DNA from: Spirochaetota bacterium
Lineage (GTDB): Bacteria > Spirochaetota > UBA4802 > UBA5550
NCBI GenBank assembly: GCA_025457915.1
Contig: JALOTL010000001.1
Location: 1-64,000, forward strand
Length of the DNA stretch: 64,000 nucleotides
Direction: 5' to 3'
In this document: piece by piece, positions 25,062 through 33,587 of the stretch
Position numbering within the stretch: the stretch's first letter is position 1
How the letters are laid out: each line of letters starts with the position of its first letter
Translations under genes and position numbers: made by a program
Notes under the pieces: generated by a model
Told to the model about the DNA's origin: nothing
The model's input: only the letters and a program-made list of their open reading frames with translations
The model's database searches: none

Positions 25062-26780
25062 TTATCTCTCCCCTGATCCTTTCTTTTTATATATAATATA
25101 CAATCCGTCGTCGAAAACCGGCACGAATCCCGTGAAATCTATAATATTTTTCTCATCATACTTTTTTACCAGAACCATTTTGACGGGATATCCGGACATT
25201 TCTATAACCCCGGACAGATCTATTTCGTGCCTGCCGTTGATATAATTCTTTACGGCCGGATAGTTTTCCCGGTTGAGCTCCCGGGGAACATCGTACTGAA
25301 CAAGGTATCTTTTATACCATTCTATCTGCGAATCGGAAGTCAGGTGATATGTCTTGAAATTAAAGTAAACGGGCCGCCTGGTATAGGTCCTCACGTCGAG
25401 GCCGGTATAGTTGATGAACATGTCCGATTCCCGGGTATTTTTATTTATCCAGGAAAAAATCTCGTTTTCTATCGGGTATTTCGAGGAAAAGTTATACGGC
25501 ACCAGCCATGTCCTGGGCAATGAACCCAGAACCCAGGCAATTATAACCGCAAGCATTACTGCTGAGGCCGCATTCGCAGCGGGTCTGAATACATGGTTGG
25601 CGGGCCTTATTTTTATCAGGATGGATGATGTCATCGCGATCCATGAGAGCGGTATTATTATCACGCTGATCCTGTACGGCGTCAGCTGAACGAGTATCGG
25701 AATCCTGACGAATCCAGAAACAATCGAAGACCCGACCAGGAAAAGGATGAGGCAGATATCGTAAAAAAGAAGTCGTTCTAATTTTTTATCTTCATCTTCG
25801 TTTTTCATTGCCGAGGGCCGTTCAGCGAAAATCATGCCATGGAATTTTTTGAAAAAATTATTCAGCCGGCCGATTCCCGATGAAGGCAACCTGCCGCCAT
25901 TTCTCATCAATACCAGGGTAATCCCCGTAGACAGGAGGCAGAATACATAGAAAAAAACCGTCCTTGTGTCCAGGCTGGACAATGTCGGGATTACATGATG
26001 TTCCGGCGCCCTTATGAATTCGGATATTACAGAGGGGTCTAGAATCGTGAATTCATGCAGCCTGCTTTTCAGCCAGACATAAAAAGTATAGGGCATGACA
26101 GCCGCTAGATACAGGCCGGCGTTGAAGACCGCGCTTTTCAATACAATTTTTTCCCTGTAATAATCAAACGCCAGGCCCGCCATTACAGGGAAAAGAAGCG
26201 GAAGCGTGTACAGCGGATGGAATATGGTTGCCGCGGTCATAAGCGCGGCCGAAGCCCGGTGTTTACCGTCAACGTAGAATGCGATGCTGAAAAAAATAAA
26301 GGGAAAGGTGACCAGCTCCGGATCAAGAAAATTTATAAAAAGCCATCTGGCGCTGGGAATGGGATTGACGAACTTGACGAACAGCATCATCAGGACGAGA
26401 ATGATCGCAGACGCGGACTCACCGGCGCCGGAGGTGAGATTATGGATTTTCCTGAGGCCGAGATACATGAACAGTATAGTGATGAGATGCAGGGCGAAAT
26501 AAAGGTACTCTATGCCGTTCAGGCCGAGAAGCCTGCCGATGCCTGCTATGATAAATATATACGGAGTTACCTGGCTGTAATTACTCGTGTGATAATCTAT
26601 GAAATAATCCCCGGGATAAGACGCCAGTCCCATCAATTTATAAATAAGGGGGAGTTCCTCTTCGTTGTTCCAGATTTCAAATGCGAATGAATAAACCAGG
26701 TAGAAAACCGACAGGAAAAATGCCGCACCAGCCAGTATTTTAAGATATCTCTTATAGTCCGCTTTCATAATACCAGTCAT
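25062..26780 (-). CDS. Polytopic membrane protein, possible GT-C-type glycosyltransferase
   Basis: A 572-residue protein with about ten to twelve hydrophobic segments and a soluble C-terminal part (about residues 445-570). The layout, long hydrophobic helices with a periplasmic C-terminal globular domain, is like that of GT-C-fold membrane glycosyltransferases and related DUF families. No DxD-type motif in the first loop was clearly recognised, so the family is open. Two in-frame ATGs (26780 and 26768) compete, and neither has a good ribosome binding site. Its stop lies two bases before the SGNH hydrolase gene, suggesting joint work on an exported or surface polymer. Confidence 0.6.
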   Translation of the reverse strand: MTGIMKADYKRYLKILAGAAFFLSVFYLVYSFAFEIWNNEEELPLIYKLMGLASYPGDYFIDYHTSNYSQVTPYIFIIAGIGRLLGLNGIEYLYFALHLITILFMYLGLRKIHNLTSGAGESASAIILVLMMLFVKFVNPIPSARWLFINFLDPELVTFPFIFFSIAFYVDGKHRASAALMTAATIFHPLYTLPLLFPVMAGLAFDYYREKIVLKSAVFNAGLYLAAVMPYTFYVWLKSRLHEFTILDPSVISEFIRAPEHHVIPTLSSLDTRTVFFYVFCLLSTGITLVLMRNGGRLPSSGIGRLNNFFKKFHGMIFAERPSAMKNEDEDKKLERLLFYDICLILFLVGSSIVSGFVRIPILVQLTPYRISVIIIPLSWIAMTSSILIKIRPANHVFRPAANAASAVMLAVIIAWVLGSLPRTWLVPYNFSSKYPIENEIFSWINKNTRESDMFINYTGLDVRTYTRRPVYFNFKTYHLTSDSQIEWYKRYLVQYDVPRELNRENYPAVKNYINGRHEIDLSGVIEMSGYPVKMVLVKKYDEKNIIDFTGFVPVFDDGLYIIYKKKGSGER

Positions 26781-26940
26781 AAAATGATTTTAAAGATATG
26801 GCCTTTTTTTATTATAAAAATAAATAATCAAGCCCTTTATTTCGGTCAACCCGAAAACGGACGCTCATATCCGGCATTAATGAGCGCTATAATATCATTA
26901 TTGAAACATGTAAAAAATCATCTTGCCGCGGCGATTGTCC

Positions 26941-27198
26941 TTATCCGCCTGAATTTTTCCTGGCTTTTTCAATAAGGTCGATGATTGAAGTGATTTTATT
27001 CACGGGAGGTGCGAGGGACTTTTCAATTTCATCAGCAGTGTAATTTTTTTCCAGAAAGTCCATAACCGGGATCCTTTCAAACCAGCAGTCCGGCAGTCCA
27101 TGGCATGGCAGGCCGTTTTTCATGGTCCGGCAATACTTGAAATTAAGCCTGTGACCGAGAGATTTGCAGTATATATCAATATCGTCAAAATTTTCCAT
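26941..27198 (-). CDS. Small cysteine-containing conserved-type protein
   Basis: An 85-residue cytosolic protein with five cysteines, four of them in a compact pattern: YCKSLGHRLNFKYCRTMKNG followed by LPCHGLPDCWFERIPVMDFL. I recall similar short proteins with a YCR...GLPC...DCWF pattern in deltaproteobacteria and spirochaetes, of unknown function. The spacing would suit a zinc or iron-sulfur site, but that is inference. Codon usage looks like that of its neighbours. No strong ribosome binding site precedes the ATG. It lies just beyond the trpB2 terminator hairpin, on the same strand, so it is probably transcribed separately or by read-through. Confidence 0.65.
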   Translation of the reverse strand: MENFDDIDIYCKSLGHRLNFKYCRTMKNGLPCHGLPDCWFERIPVMDFLEKNYTADEIEKSLAPPVNKITSIIDLIEKARKNSGG

Positions 27199-27210
27199 GA
27201 AATTTTAAAT

Positions 27211-27257
27211 AAAACGGACCGTCTCAAAACCAATCAGGGGATCTGGAGACGGCCCGT
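27211..27257 (-). terminator. rho-independent terminator of the trpR-trpB2 operon
   Basis: ACGGACCGTCTC (27214-27225) pairs with GAGACGGCCCGT (27246-27257) with one mismatch, and on the minus strand the stem is followed by TTTTATTT. It begins nine bases after the trpB2 stop codon. Confidence 0.8.
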
Positions 27258-27265
27258 CTTGTTCA

Positions 27266-28651
27266 TCACCATTTCCCGGTTTTTCTCATTTCCGCCTTGG
27301 GATACCCCTTGATTTCAGCAAGGGAGTCATGAACTTCATCCTTTGACATCTCGTAATCCTTCAGCTTGCCCTGCATGTAGGCGTCATATCCATAAAGGTC
27401 CATCAGGCCATGACCGCTGAGGTTGAATATTATTACCCTGGCCTTCCCTTCCTCCTTCGCTTCCCTGGCCTTGCGGATGGCCGCTGCCACTGCGTGGCTG
27501 GTCTCCGGGGCTACTATTATACCCTCCGTTTTGGCAAACAGCATCGCGGCGGAATAACACTCGAGCTGGTTGATGGCAAGCGGCGTGGCCAGACCTTCGA
27601 CCACTGCCTGCGAAACCAGCGGTGACATTCCGTGATATCTCAGCCCCCCGGCATGAATCGGGGACGGAACAAAACTGTGGCCCAGGGAATACATCGGCAA
27701 AAGGGGCGTCATCCTGGCTATGTCGCCATGGTCGTATACAAAAGGAGCCTTCGTAAGGGTCGGGCAGGATGCCGGCTCCACCGGTATTATTTCAATCTTC
27801 TCCCCGTTGATCTTGTCCGCCATGAACGGAAACGACAGACCGGCGAAATTGCTCCCGCCGCCCGCGCACCCTATAACGACATCGACCTTCTTCTCGCCGA
27901 ACTTCTGCAGCTGCTTCTTGGCCTCCAGGCCGATGATGGTCTGGTGCAGCATGACATGATTGAGCACGCTTCCGAGCGAATACCTGGTCTTTCCGGTTTC
28001 GTCGGTAACGGCTTCTTCAATGGCCTCGCTTATCGCTATGCCGAGGCTTCCGGGCGTATCCGGATTTTTTTCAAGCACGTCTCTTCCGGCCTTTGTCTCC
28101 GGGCTGGGGCTCGGTATGCATTTCGCACCCCAGGTCTCCATCATTACCTTCCTGAAAGGTTTCTGGTCGAAGCTGATTCTTACCATGTAGACCTTGCACT
28201 CAAGTCCGAGAAGCGCGCAGGCGAAAGAAAGCGCGCTGCCCCACTGTCCCGCACCGGTTTCGGTAACGAGCTTCTTTATCCCGAACTCCTTGTTGTACCA
28301 TGCCTGGGCTACGGCCGTGTTCGGCTTGTGGCTTCCGGCGGGAGAAAGGGACTCGTTCTTAAAATATATCCTTGCCGGCGTGCCCAGGGCTTTTTCCAGG
28401 TTGACCGCCCTTTGCAGCGGGGACGGCCGCCATCGGTATAAAAGTTCAAGTATGCCTTCAGGTATGTCGATCCATCTCTCCTGGCTGACTTCCTGCTCAA
28501 TCAGGTTCATCGGGAAAACGGGCGCCAGCATGTCGGGCGATACCGGTTTGCCGTCCGGCCCGAGCGGCGGAAGCATCGGGGTCGGGAGATCGGCCGCGAG
28601 GTTGTACCACTTCTTCGGGATCTCGTCTTCGTTTAAAAATACTTTAATCAT
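27266..28651 (-). CDS. trpB2: TrpB2-type tryptophan synthase beta-like enzyme
   Basis: A 461-residue PLP enzyme of the TrpB2 branch. It has the extended N terminus of that group ([20 protein letters not shown]), the PLP-lysine motif [30 protein letters not shown] with the catalytic glutamate region, and the phosphate loop [14 protein letters not shown]. TrpB2 enzymes condense indole (or O-phosphoserine-derived aminoacrylate) with serine to give tryptophan, often without a TrpA partner, so indole salvage is plausible. AAGGAG precedes the ATG. It lies 27 bp after a trpR-like gene and ends at a strong hairpin terminator; no trpA is seen nearby. Confidence 0.92.
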   Translation of the reverse strand: MIKVFLNEDEIPKKWYNLAADLPTPMLPPLGPDGKPVSPDMLAPVFPMNLIEQEVSQERWIDIPEGILELLYRWRPSPLQRAVNLEKALGTPARIYFKNESLSPAGSHKPNTAVAQAWYNKEFGIKKLVTETGAGQWGSALSFACALLGLECKVYMVRISFDQKPFRKVMMETWGAKCIPSPSPETKAGRDVLEKNPDTPGSLGIAISEAIEEAVTDETGKTRYSLGSVLNHVMLHQTIIGLEAKKQLQKFGEKKVDVVIGCAGGGSNFAGLSFPFMADKINGEKIEIIPVEPASCPTLTKAPFVYDHGDIARMTPLLPMYSLGHSFVPSPIHAGGLRYHGMSPLVSQAVVEGLATPLAINQLECYSAAMLFAKTEGIIVAPETSHAVAAAIRKAREAKEEGKARVIIFNLSGHGLMDLYGYDAYMQGKLKDYEMSKDEVHDSLAEIKGYPKAEMRKTGKW

Positions 28652-28678
28652 ATATATCTCCTTTATATTTGTTTTCCT

Positions 28679-28966
28679 TCATCGGTTATTTTTCCTTCGG
28701 GACGCCTCGATCTCTATCATGTGCCGGAACGAAGAATTTTTTTTCCTGAGCTCCCTGGATCCCCTTGTTATCTTGCACAGGCTGAGCCCGAGCGCCTCTG
28801 AAATCTTCCTCTGGCTGATTCCCTTGTTGAGCAGCTTTACCAGCTCCCACCTCGATGAAATCTCGCTTATCTCGTTATTCGTGAGCAGGCTCTTGAGAAA
28901 ATCCTCGATAATCTTTTCATCCTCGACCAGGGCCAGCGCCCCGGCGATTTCTTTGAGTTTGTACAT
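28679..28966 (-). CDS. trpR: Trp repressor family protein
   Basis: A 95-residue DNA-binding protein of the TrpR family. The helix-turn-helix region ISQRKISEALGLSLCKITRG aligns directly with E. coli TrpR, including the ITRGS end of the recognition helix, which separates it from the YerC/YecD sister group. The preceding LLTNNEISEISSRWELVKLL helix is also typical. The open frame extends 22 codons further upstream, but those residues do not look like TrpR, so the ATG at 28966 is preferred. It leads the operon with trpB2. A promoter and an overlapping palindrome lie just upstream, suggesting autoregulation by tryptophan. Confidence 0.88.
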   Translation of the reverse strand: MYKLKEIAGALALVEDEKIIEDFLKSLLTNNEISEISSRWELVKLLNKGISQRKISEALGLSLCKITRGSRELRKKNSSFRHMIEIEASRRKNNR

Positions 28967-28987
28967 GGCGGCACATCCGGTAAAAAT

Positions 28988-29005
28988 GTTTCTATATGTA
29001 GAATC
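28988..29005 (-). promoter_or_regulatory. candidate operator of the trpR-trpB2 operon
   Basis: An 18-bp near-palindrome, GTTTCTATATGTAGAATC, with 14 of 18 positions symmetric. It overlaps the -10 element (29003-29008) and the predicted transcription start of the trpR gene. The position suits a repressor site; binding by the encoded TrpR is inference. Confidence 0.45.
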
Positions 29006-29032
29006 GTAACAGAAGGCCGGTTTATTTGTCAA
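29003..29032 (-). promoter_or_regulatory. sigma-70-type promoter of the trpR-trpB2 operon
   Basis: On the minus strand a consensus TTGACA (29032-29027) is followed after 18 bp by TACGAT (29008-29003). The predicted start is about 30 nt upstream of the trpR ATG. Confidence 0.65.
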
Positions 29033-29049
29033 TATTTTTTTAAACCCGC

Positions 29050-29628
29050 TCAGTCGACCGGGACGGGACGGGGGGTCTTCATGCGCAGACCGACGATCCT
29101 TTCGAAGCCGGAATATATGCGGGAGGAATTCATTTCAAGAAAATCCATCAGCGGGCCGGCTGAGATGTGTCCCAGAAAGGCCTCCATTTCGCCTGAAAAA
29201 GACGAATCGAAGCTCTTCCTTGAATGTCCGTGGGCCACCTTGACGCGGCCCATGCGTCTTATGTCTCCATCGAAGTCGGGGCTTATGTGGTACAGTTCGT
29301 GAAATATCACCCTGATTTTTTCCCTGGCCGGAAGGTCGAAAAATTTGGGCATGTAGAAATAAATGAGGTAAAGAAGCGGCAGTTCCCCCTTCAGGATTTC
29401 CGGCATCGAATAATGCCGCCCGCTGTGCCTGACCACCTGCGATCCCTGCCTGAACCTCATCGGGACCAGCTTGCCGTAAGTCGCGCCGCGGCCGCCGCTC
29501 CTGTTCGAGGCTATGCAGACGGCTATCCTTTCATGGTCGATATGCCCGAACGAAGGCGAGAACCTGCATATTTCATTTATAACGCCGGTCAATTCTCCGG
29601 ACAGGTCTATCGATTTACTGCGGGACAT
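29050..29628 (-). CDS. Putative zinc metallopeptidase (HExxH)
   Basis: A 192-residue cytosolic protein with an HELYH zinc-binding motif in REKIRVIFHELYHISPDFDG. An N-terminal EICRFSPSFGHIDHERIAV and the basic PMRFRQG segment resemble the putative phage-type metallopeptidase family seen in several phyla, but substrates are unknown. Further candidate metal ligands are in VAHGHSRKSF. The ATG at 29628 overlaps the recN stop codon by one base (TGATG), so translation is coupled to recN. The upstream TTG that extends the frame is less likely. The conserved pairing with recN would suggest a DNA-repair link, but this is inference. Confidence 0.65.
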   Translation of the reverse strand: MSRSKSIDLSGELTGVINEICRFSPSFGHIDHERIAVCIASNRSGGRGATYGKLVPMRFRQGSQVVRHSGRHYSMPEILKGELPLLYLIYFYMPKFFDLPAREKIRVIFHELYHISPDFDGDIRRMGRVKVAHGHSRKSFDSSFSGEMEAFLGHISAGPLMDFLEMNSSRIYSGFERIVGLRMKTPRPVPVD

Positions 29629-31334
29629 CAATTTTTACCGGCGAGCTGTATCATCTCCTCGGCGTGCCTTACTGAAAGGTCGGTGATTTTTTCGCCTGCG
29701 AGCATCCTGGCCACCTCCCTGACCTTTTCCCTGTCGTTCAGCTTCTGTACCGCGGTCGTGATTCTTTCGCCGATCCTGCCTTTCCTGACCGAGTAATGGT
29801 TGTCGGACATGGCCGCAATCTGTGGGAGGTGCGTGATTACGAGAACCTGCCTGTTCTTTGAAAGCGACTTGAGCTTCCTGCCGACAATCTCGGCAACCTT
29901 TCCGCCTATCCCGGCGTCGACCTCGTCGAAGATGAGGCTCTCGACGATGTCCCTCGCCATGATAACATTTTTGATCGCGAGCATGATCCTGGACATTTCG
30001 CCGCCGGACGCCACCCTTGACAGCTGCCTCAATTCCTCGCCCTTGTTCGCGGAAAGGAGAAACTCTATCTTGTCGATCCCGTGGGGATATAAAATGTATT
30101 TCCTGCTGTCGCTTTCTATTTCGCCGTCCGGACTGGTCTCCCTGGTTATTGAGACCTTGAATACCGTGCCGCCCATGCCCAGATCGCCCAGCTCCTTCAT
30201 CACCAGGTCCTCGAGTTTTTTCGCTGCGTTTTTTCTTTTTTCAGAAAGTTCCAGCGCATATTTTTTAGCCTCGGCCACCGTCTTCCTGAAGTCTTCGTTC
30301 AACTTCTCTTTTTGTTCGTCTCCCGATGAAATGGCCTCGAGCTCCCTCCCGGCTTTTTCCGCGTAGGCGAGGATTTCCTGGATGCCGTCCCCGTACTTCT
30401 TTTTCAGGCTGGAAATGAGGGAAAGCCTCTCCTCAACCTGGTTAACCCTCTCGGGAGAGTAGTTTATCCGCCTCTCGTAATTCTTAAGGAAGCCCGCCGC
30501 GTCCTCAAGGGAATAGAGGGATTCCTTGATGGAATCCAGGATACCGGAAATTTCAGGATCGTACTCCGATACCCTGGCCAGTCCCTGTTCGGCTTTTTTC
30601 ATCCTCTGGAGGGCGCCCCCTTCCCCCTGAAGGAGGCCGACGGCAGAATTGATTTCCCTGAAAAGCTTCTCGGCATTGGCCAGAATTCCGGACTCGGTCC
30701 TCAGCTCGTCCTCCTCGCCCGGCGCGAGCTTCGCCGACTCTATCTCCCTGATCGCGAACGTATTGTACTCGATCCTCCTGGCCTTTTCCCTTTCGTCGAT
30801 CTCGAAGGAGGCAAGGCGGTTTTTAATATCGGCCAGCCTCTCGTGGATGGCCCTGATCCTTTCAACATCCGGCTGGTGGCCGCCGAATCCGTCGAGCATT
30901 TCCCTGTGCCTTGAAGTCCTGGCTATGTTCTGGTGTTCGTTCTGGCCGTGTATATCGACGAGATAGTCGGATATCTCCTTCATTTTGGAGATGGGGATCT
31001 GGACGGAATTCGCGAAGGACCTGCCTTTACCGCTGGAATAAAGCTCCCGTCTCAGGACAAGCGTGTCATTGTCGACATCTATCCCAGAATCATCCAGTAT
31101 GCGCCTGACCTCGGGCAGATTGGAGATATCGAAGACGCCCTCGAGCGATGCCTTCTCGAAACCGGTCCTTATCATGTCAGTGGTCATCCTCTCGCCCATT
31201 ACCGCCGAAAGGGCGTCTATGAGTATGGACTTGCCCGCACCGGTCTCGCCGGTGAGTATGTTGAGCCCCTGGCCGAATCCGATTTCAAGGTCCTCGATTA
31301 TCACGAAATTTTTTATCGAGAGCTTAAGAAGCAT
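29628..31334 (-). CDS. recN: DNA repair protein RecN
   Basis: A 568-residue SMC-like ATPase for double-strand-break repair. Walker A GETGAGKS is at residues 29-36. The middle is a long coiled coil (about 155-370). The signature region LRQLSRVASGGEMSRIMLAI and Walker B SLIFDEVDAGIGG, followed by VLVITHLPQIAAMSDNHY, complete the composite ATPase site. Length is normal for RecN. It sits 17 bp downstream of nadK and is coupled to the metallopeptidase gene downstream; a nadK-recN pairing is common in bacteria. Confidence 0.96.
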   Translation of the reverse strand: MLLKLSIKNFVIIEDLEIGFGQGLNILTGETGAGKSILIDALSAVMGERMTTDMIRTGFEKASLEGVFDISNLPEVRRILDDSGIDVDNDTLVLRRELYSSGKGRSFANSVQIPISKMKEISDYLVDIHGQNEHQNIARTSRHREMLDGFGGHQPDVERIRAIHERLADIKNRLASFEIDEREKARRIEYNTFAIREIESAKLAPGEEDELRTESGILANAEKLFREINSAVGLLQGEGGALQRMKKAEQGLARVSEYDPEISGILDSIKESLYSLEDAAGFLKNYERRINYSPERVNQVEERLSLISSLKKKYGDGIQEILAYAEKAGRELEAISSGDEQKEKLNEDFRKTVAEAKKYALELSEKRKNAAKKLEDLVMKELGDLGMGGTVFKVSITRETSPDGEIESDSRKYILYPHGIDKIEFLLSANKGEELRQLSRVASGGEMSRIMLAIKNVIMARDIVESLIFDEVDAGIGGKVAEIVGRKLKSLSKNRQVLVITHLPQIAAMSDNHYSVRKGRIGERITTAVQKLNDREKVREVARMLAGEKITDLSVRHAEEMIQLAGKN

Positions 31335-31351
31335 CGTTCCGTTCCTTCATA

Positions 31352-32212
31352 TCATCCCCAGCCCAGCTTTTCCCTGAGTATCTCGTAGAAATTTTTTTCG
31401 GGGTGGGTGATGAGCTTGATTTTTTTGTCGGTCTGGCTGAAGATTATCTCGTCATCTCCGTCTATTTGGATAGCCTCCTGACCGTCAATTGTCAATAATA
31501 AATTTTTGGCGTCTGATACGATTCTCGCCTTCAGGACTGAATCGGACTGAATGACGATGGGCCTGTTCGCGAGGGTATGGGGACAGATCGGGGTGATGAG
31601 GTAGATGTCGGCCGCGGACGGCACTATGATCGGCCCGCCTGCCGAGAGAGAATAGGCCGTTGATCCGGTGGGCGTCGAAATGATGAGCCCGTCCCCGTTG
31701 TAGGTTGTGAAATGACTGCCGTTTATCTCCAGCTCGATGCCAATGGCCCTTGAAAACGCCCCTTTGGATATGACAGAATCATTTATGAAATACATCCTCT
31801 CTACAGTCCTGCGGTTCCTGACCCTGGCCACCTCCATGACGTTCCTGTCGGCGGAAGTGTAGTTGCCGTTTATGGTCTCGCCGAGATACTTGAAGCATTC
31901 TTCCGGATTGAATTCGGTCAGGAATCCTAGCCTTCCCCTGTTTATCCCGAATATGGGCCTTCCCGCGTCCACGAACATCCTTGCCGTCCTGAGAAAGGTG
32001 CCGTCTCCGCCGATGACGACGACCAGGTCCGGCGTGCCGATGAAATCTTCATTTGCAGCCGCACACCTCCCCAGGACGTCTTCACCGCTATAATCGCTTT
32101 CCGGCAGAAGGACTTCGACATTCTTTGACTTTAAAAAATCGACCACTTTTACGAGAAGCTTTTTAATGTCATCGTCATTCGGGCGGAAATTTATCGAGAC
32201 CCTTTTTATCAT
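31352..32212 (-). CDS. nadK: NAD kinase
   Basis: A 286-residue enzyme that phosphorylates NAD to NADP. The GGDG motif is at residues 68-71 (VVVIGGDGTFLRTARMF), followed by GINRGRLGFLTEF, the NE/D-type substrate region and YNGDGLIISTPTGSTAYSLS, which is diagnostic for ATP-NAD kinases. Length is usual. It is the first gene of the nadK-recN-metallopeptidase run on the minus strand. The 158 bp to the next upstream open frame hold no obvious gene. Confidence 0.96.
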   Translation of the reverse strand: MIKRVSINFRPNDDDIKKLLVKVVDFLKSKNVEVLLPESDYSGEDVLGRCAAANEDFIGTPDLVVVIGGDGTFLRTARMFVDAGRPIFGINRGRLGFLTEFNPEECFKYLGETINGNYTSADRNVMEVARVRNRRTVERMYFINDSVISKGAFSRAIGIELEINGSHFTTYNGDGLIISTPTGSTAYSLSAGGPIIVPSAADIYLITPICPHTLANRPIVIQSDSVLKARIVSDAKNLLLTIDGQEAIQIDGDDEIIFSQTDKKIKLITHPEKNFYEILREKLGWG

Positions 32213-32373
32213 GTTTTTTTATTATCGAGTTTTTTAAAATCTTTATCCGGAACGGCCTTCCGGTTAACGGAAAAATCCCTGCGGCGGACCAATAATATTT
32301 ACGATTAAGGCTTCGGGATTAAAAAATAATCCATCGCACACGGAATGCAGTCAATAAAAAAATCGGAATTTGT

Positions 32374-32401
32374 TTGACTGCGGCCGTTTTAAAGGTATCC
32401 T
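32374..32401 (+). promoter_or_regulatory. candidate promoter for the methyltransferase-HPt pair
   Basis: TTGACT (32374-32379) and TATCCT (32396-32401) are separated by 16 bp, about 100 bp before the preferred start of the methyltransferase gene. The -10 match is moderate. Confidence 0.4.
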
Positions 32402-32498
32402 GTCATGCATTGCTTTCTGCCGGTCATACCGGCGGGACCGGTCTTTTCCCTGGTATTATCGTCGAAACGGTAAATCATCTCCGGATACAGGTCGTCTG

Positions 32499-33218
32499 AT
32501 GAGGTTCAACGAAAAAACTTTCGCGCAGGATTATGACGGGAGACTGTCCTCGGAGGGATATCCCGGCCTTCTCCTCGACGCCGTTATCGCCGAGTTCGAC
32601 GCGGGTTCATCCATAGCTGATGTCGGGGCCGGCAGCGGACTTTTCGCGCTTCCCCTTTCGGAGGCCGGTTTCCATGTCACCGCAATAGAGCCTTCCAGGG
32701 AGATGATCAGGATCATGGAAAGCAAAATGAGTCCCCGTACCGACGGATCATTAAAAATAATCCACTCCTCATGGGAGGATTACCGCTGCGGCAGGTTTGA
32801 CGGTCTGATCTGCATGCATTCCATTTATCCCATGGTGGATCCTTCATCTGCCGTACAAAAGATGGCAGGTTGCTCCTTTAAATCCATAGTGGCCGTGCGG
32901 TCGGACGATTCAGGCCCGTCTCTGAGCGATGCCGTCAGGAAAAAACTATGCGCCGCCAGGCCCGAGGTTAAATTTAACGCCGTCATAACGAATATACTGG
33001 AAAAAAAAGGTATACCCTTCACGTCAAAAAGATTCCGTACGGAAAGGTTCACAAGGTTCAAAGACCCTTCATCGGAAGCTGATTATTTCTCCCGCCACAT
33101 CGGCCTGGACCAAAACAGAAAAGGCGAAATAATCGGGATTCTTCTGGAAAAAGCGGAATTGATCAACGGGGAGTATTTTATTAAATCGACTTACGACGAT
33201 GTTTTTATTATATTTTAA
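32499..33218 (+). CDS. SAM-dependent methyltransferase (class I)
   Basis: A 239-residue cytosolic protein with a Rossmann-type SAM-binding motif I, IADVGAGSGLFALPLSEAG, followed by an acidic motif II end, VTAIEPS, and a motif IV region, FDGLICMHS. The substrate is unknown. The frame is open upstream to 32370, but the extra residues are basic and cysteine-rich and contain the predicted promoter, so the ATG at 32499 is preferred; its AGG ribosome binding site is weak. The stop codon abuts the start of the HPt-domain gene (TAAATG), which implies co-transcription. Confidence 0.75.
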   Translation: MRFNEKTFAQDYDGRLSSEGYPGLLLDAVIAEFDAGSSIADVGAGSGLFALPLSEAGFHVTAIEPSREMIRIMESKMSPRTDGSLKIIHSSWEDYRCGRFDGLICMHSIYPMVDPSSAVQKMAGCSFKSIVAVRSDDSGPSLSDAVRKKLCAARPEVKFNAVITNILEKKGIPFTSKRFRTERFTRFKDPSSEADYFSRHIGLDQNRKGEIIGILLEKAELINGEYFIKSTYDDVFIIF

Positions 33219-33587
33219 ATGATTTATCCAATGACTGAAGGAAGCGTAATAAACCGTGGCGAGCTGAAAAACAGGCTGGAAGGAGACATAAAACTTTTCA
33301 GGGATCTTTCCAAAATATTTATGGATGACCATCACGCCCTGCTTGATTTGCTGCGCCGATCGATCAGCGACGGGGACTGTCCCAAGCTGGTTAAAGCCGC
33401 GCATACCCTGAAGGGCGCGGTGTCAAACTTTTCCGCCGAAAGGGCCTGCAACGCGGCAAGGATGCTTGAAGAGATAGGGAGGAGCAACTCCCTTGATCTG
33501 GCGGATGAGGCGTTTGCCGTTCTTGAAAATGAGATCTGCTCGCTGCTGGATGAAATCAGGGCCCTCGGCGAAAAGGACAGTCTATGA
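33219..33587 (+). CDS. Stand-alone HPt (histidine phosphotransfer) protein
   Basis: A 122-residue helical protein with the HPt signature KAAHTLKGAVSNFSA; His62 is the expected phosphoryl-accepting histidine. HPt modules relay phosphate between hybrid kinases and response regulators, but no partner is encoded in the window. It starts directly at the stop of the methyltransferase gene; an ATG four codons later (33231) is an alternative. The 3' end overlaps the convergent ccmF gene by six bases. Confidence 0.85.
   Translation: MIYPMTEGSVINRGELKNRLEGDIKLFRDLSKIFMDDHHALLDLLRRSISDGDCPKLVKAAHTLKGAVSNFSAERACNAARMLEEIGRSNSLDLADEAFAVLENEICSLLDEIRALGEKDSL

Noticed and set aside
26781-26940. Possible small RNA or tRNA in the gap before the membrane protein gene
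   Set aside because: No cloverleaf, no conserved RNA motif and no hairpin with T-run was found.
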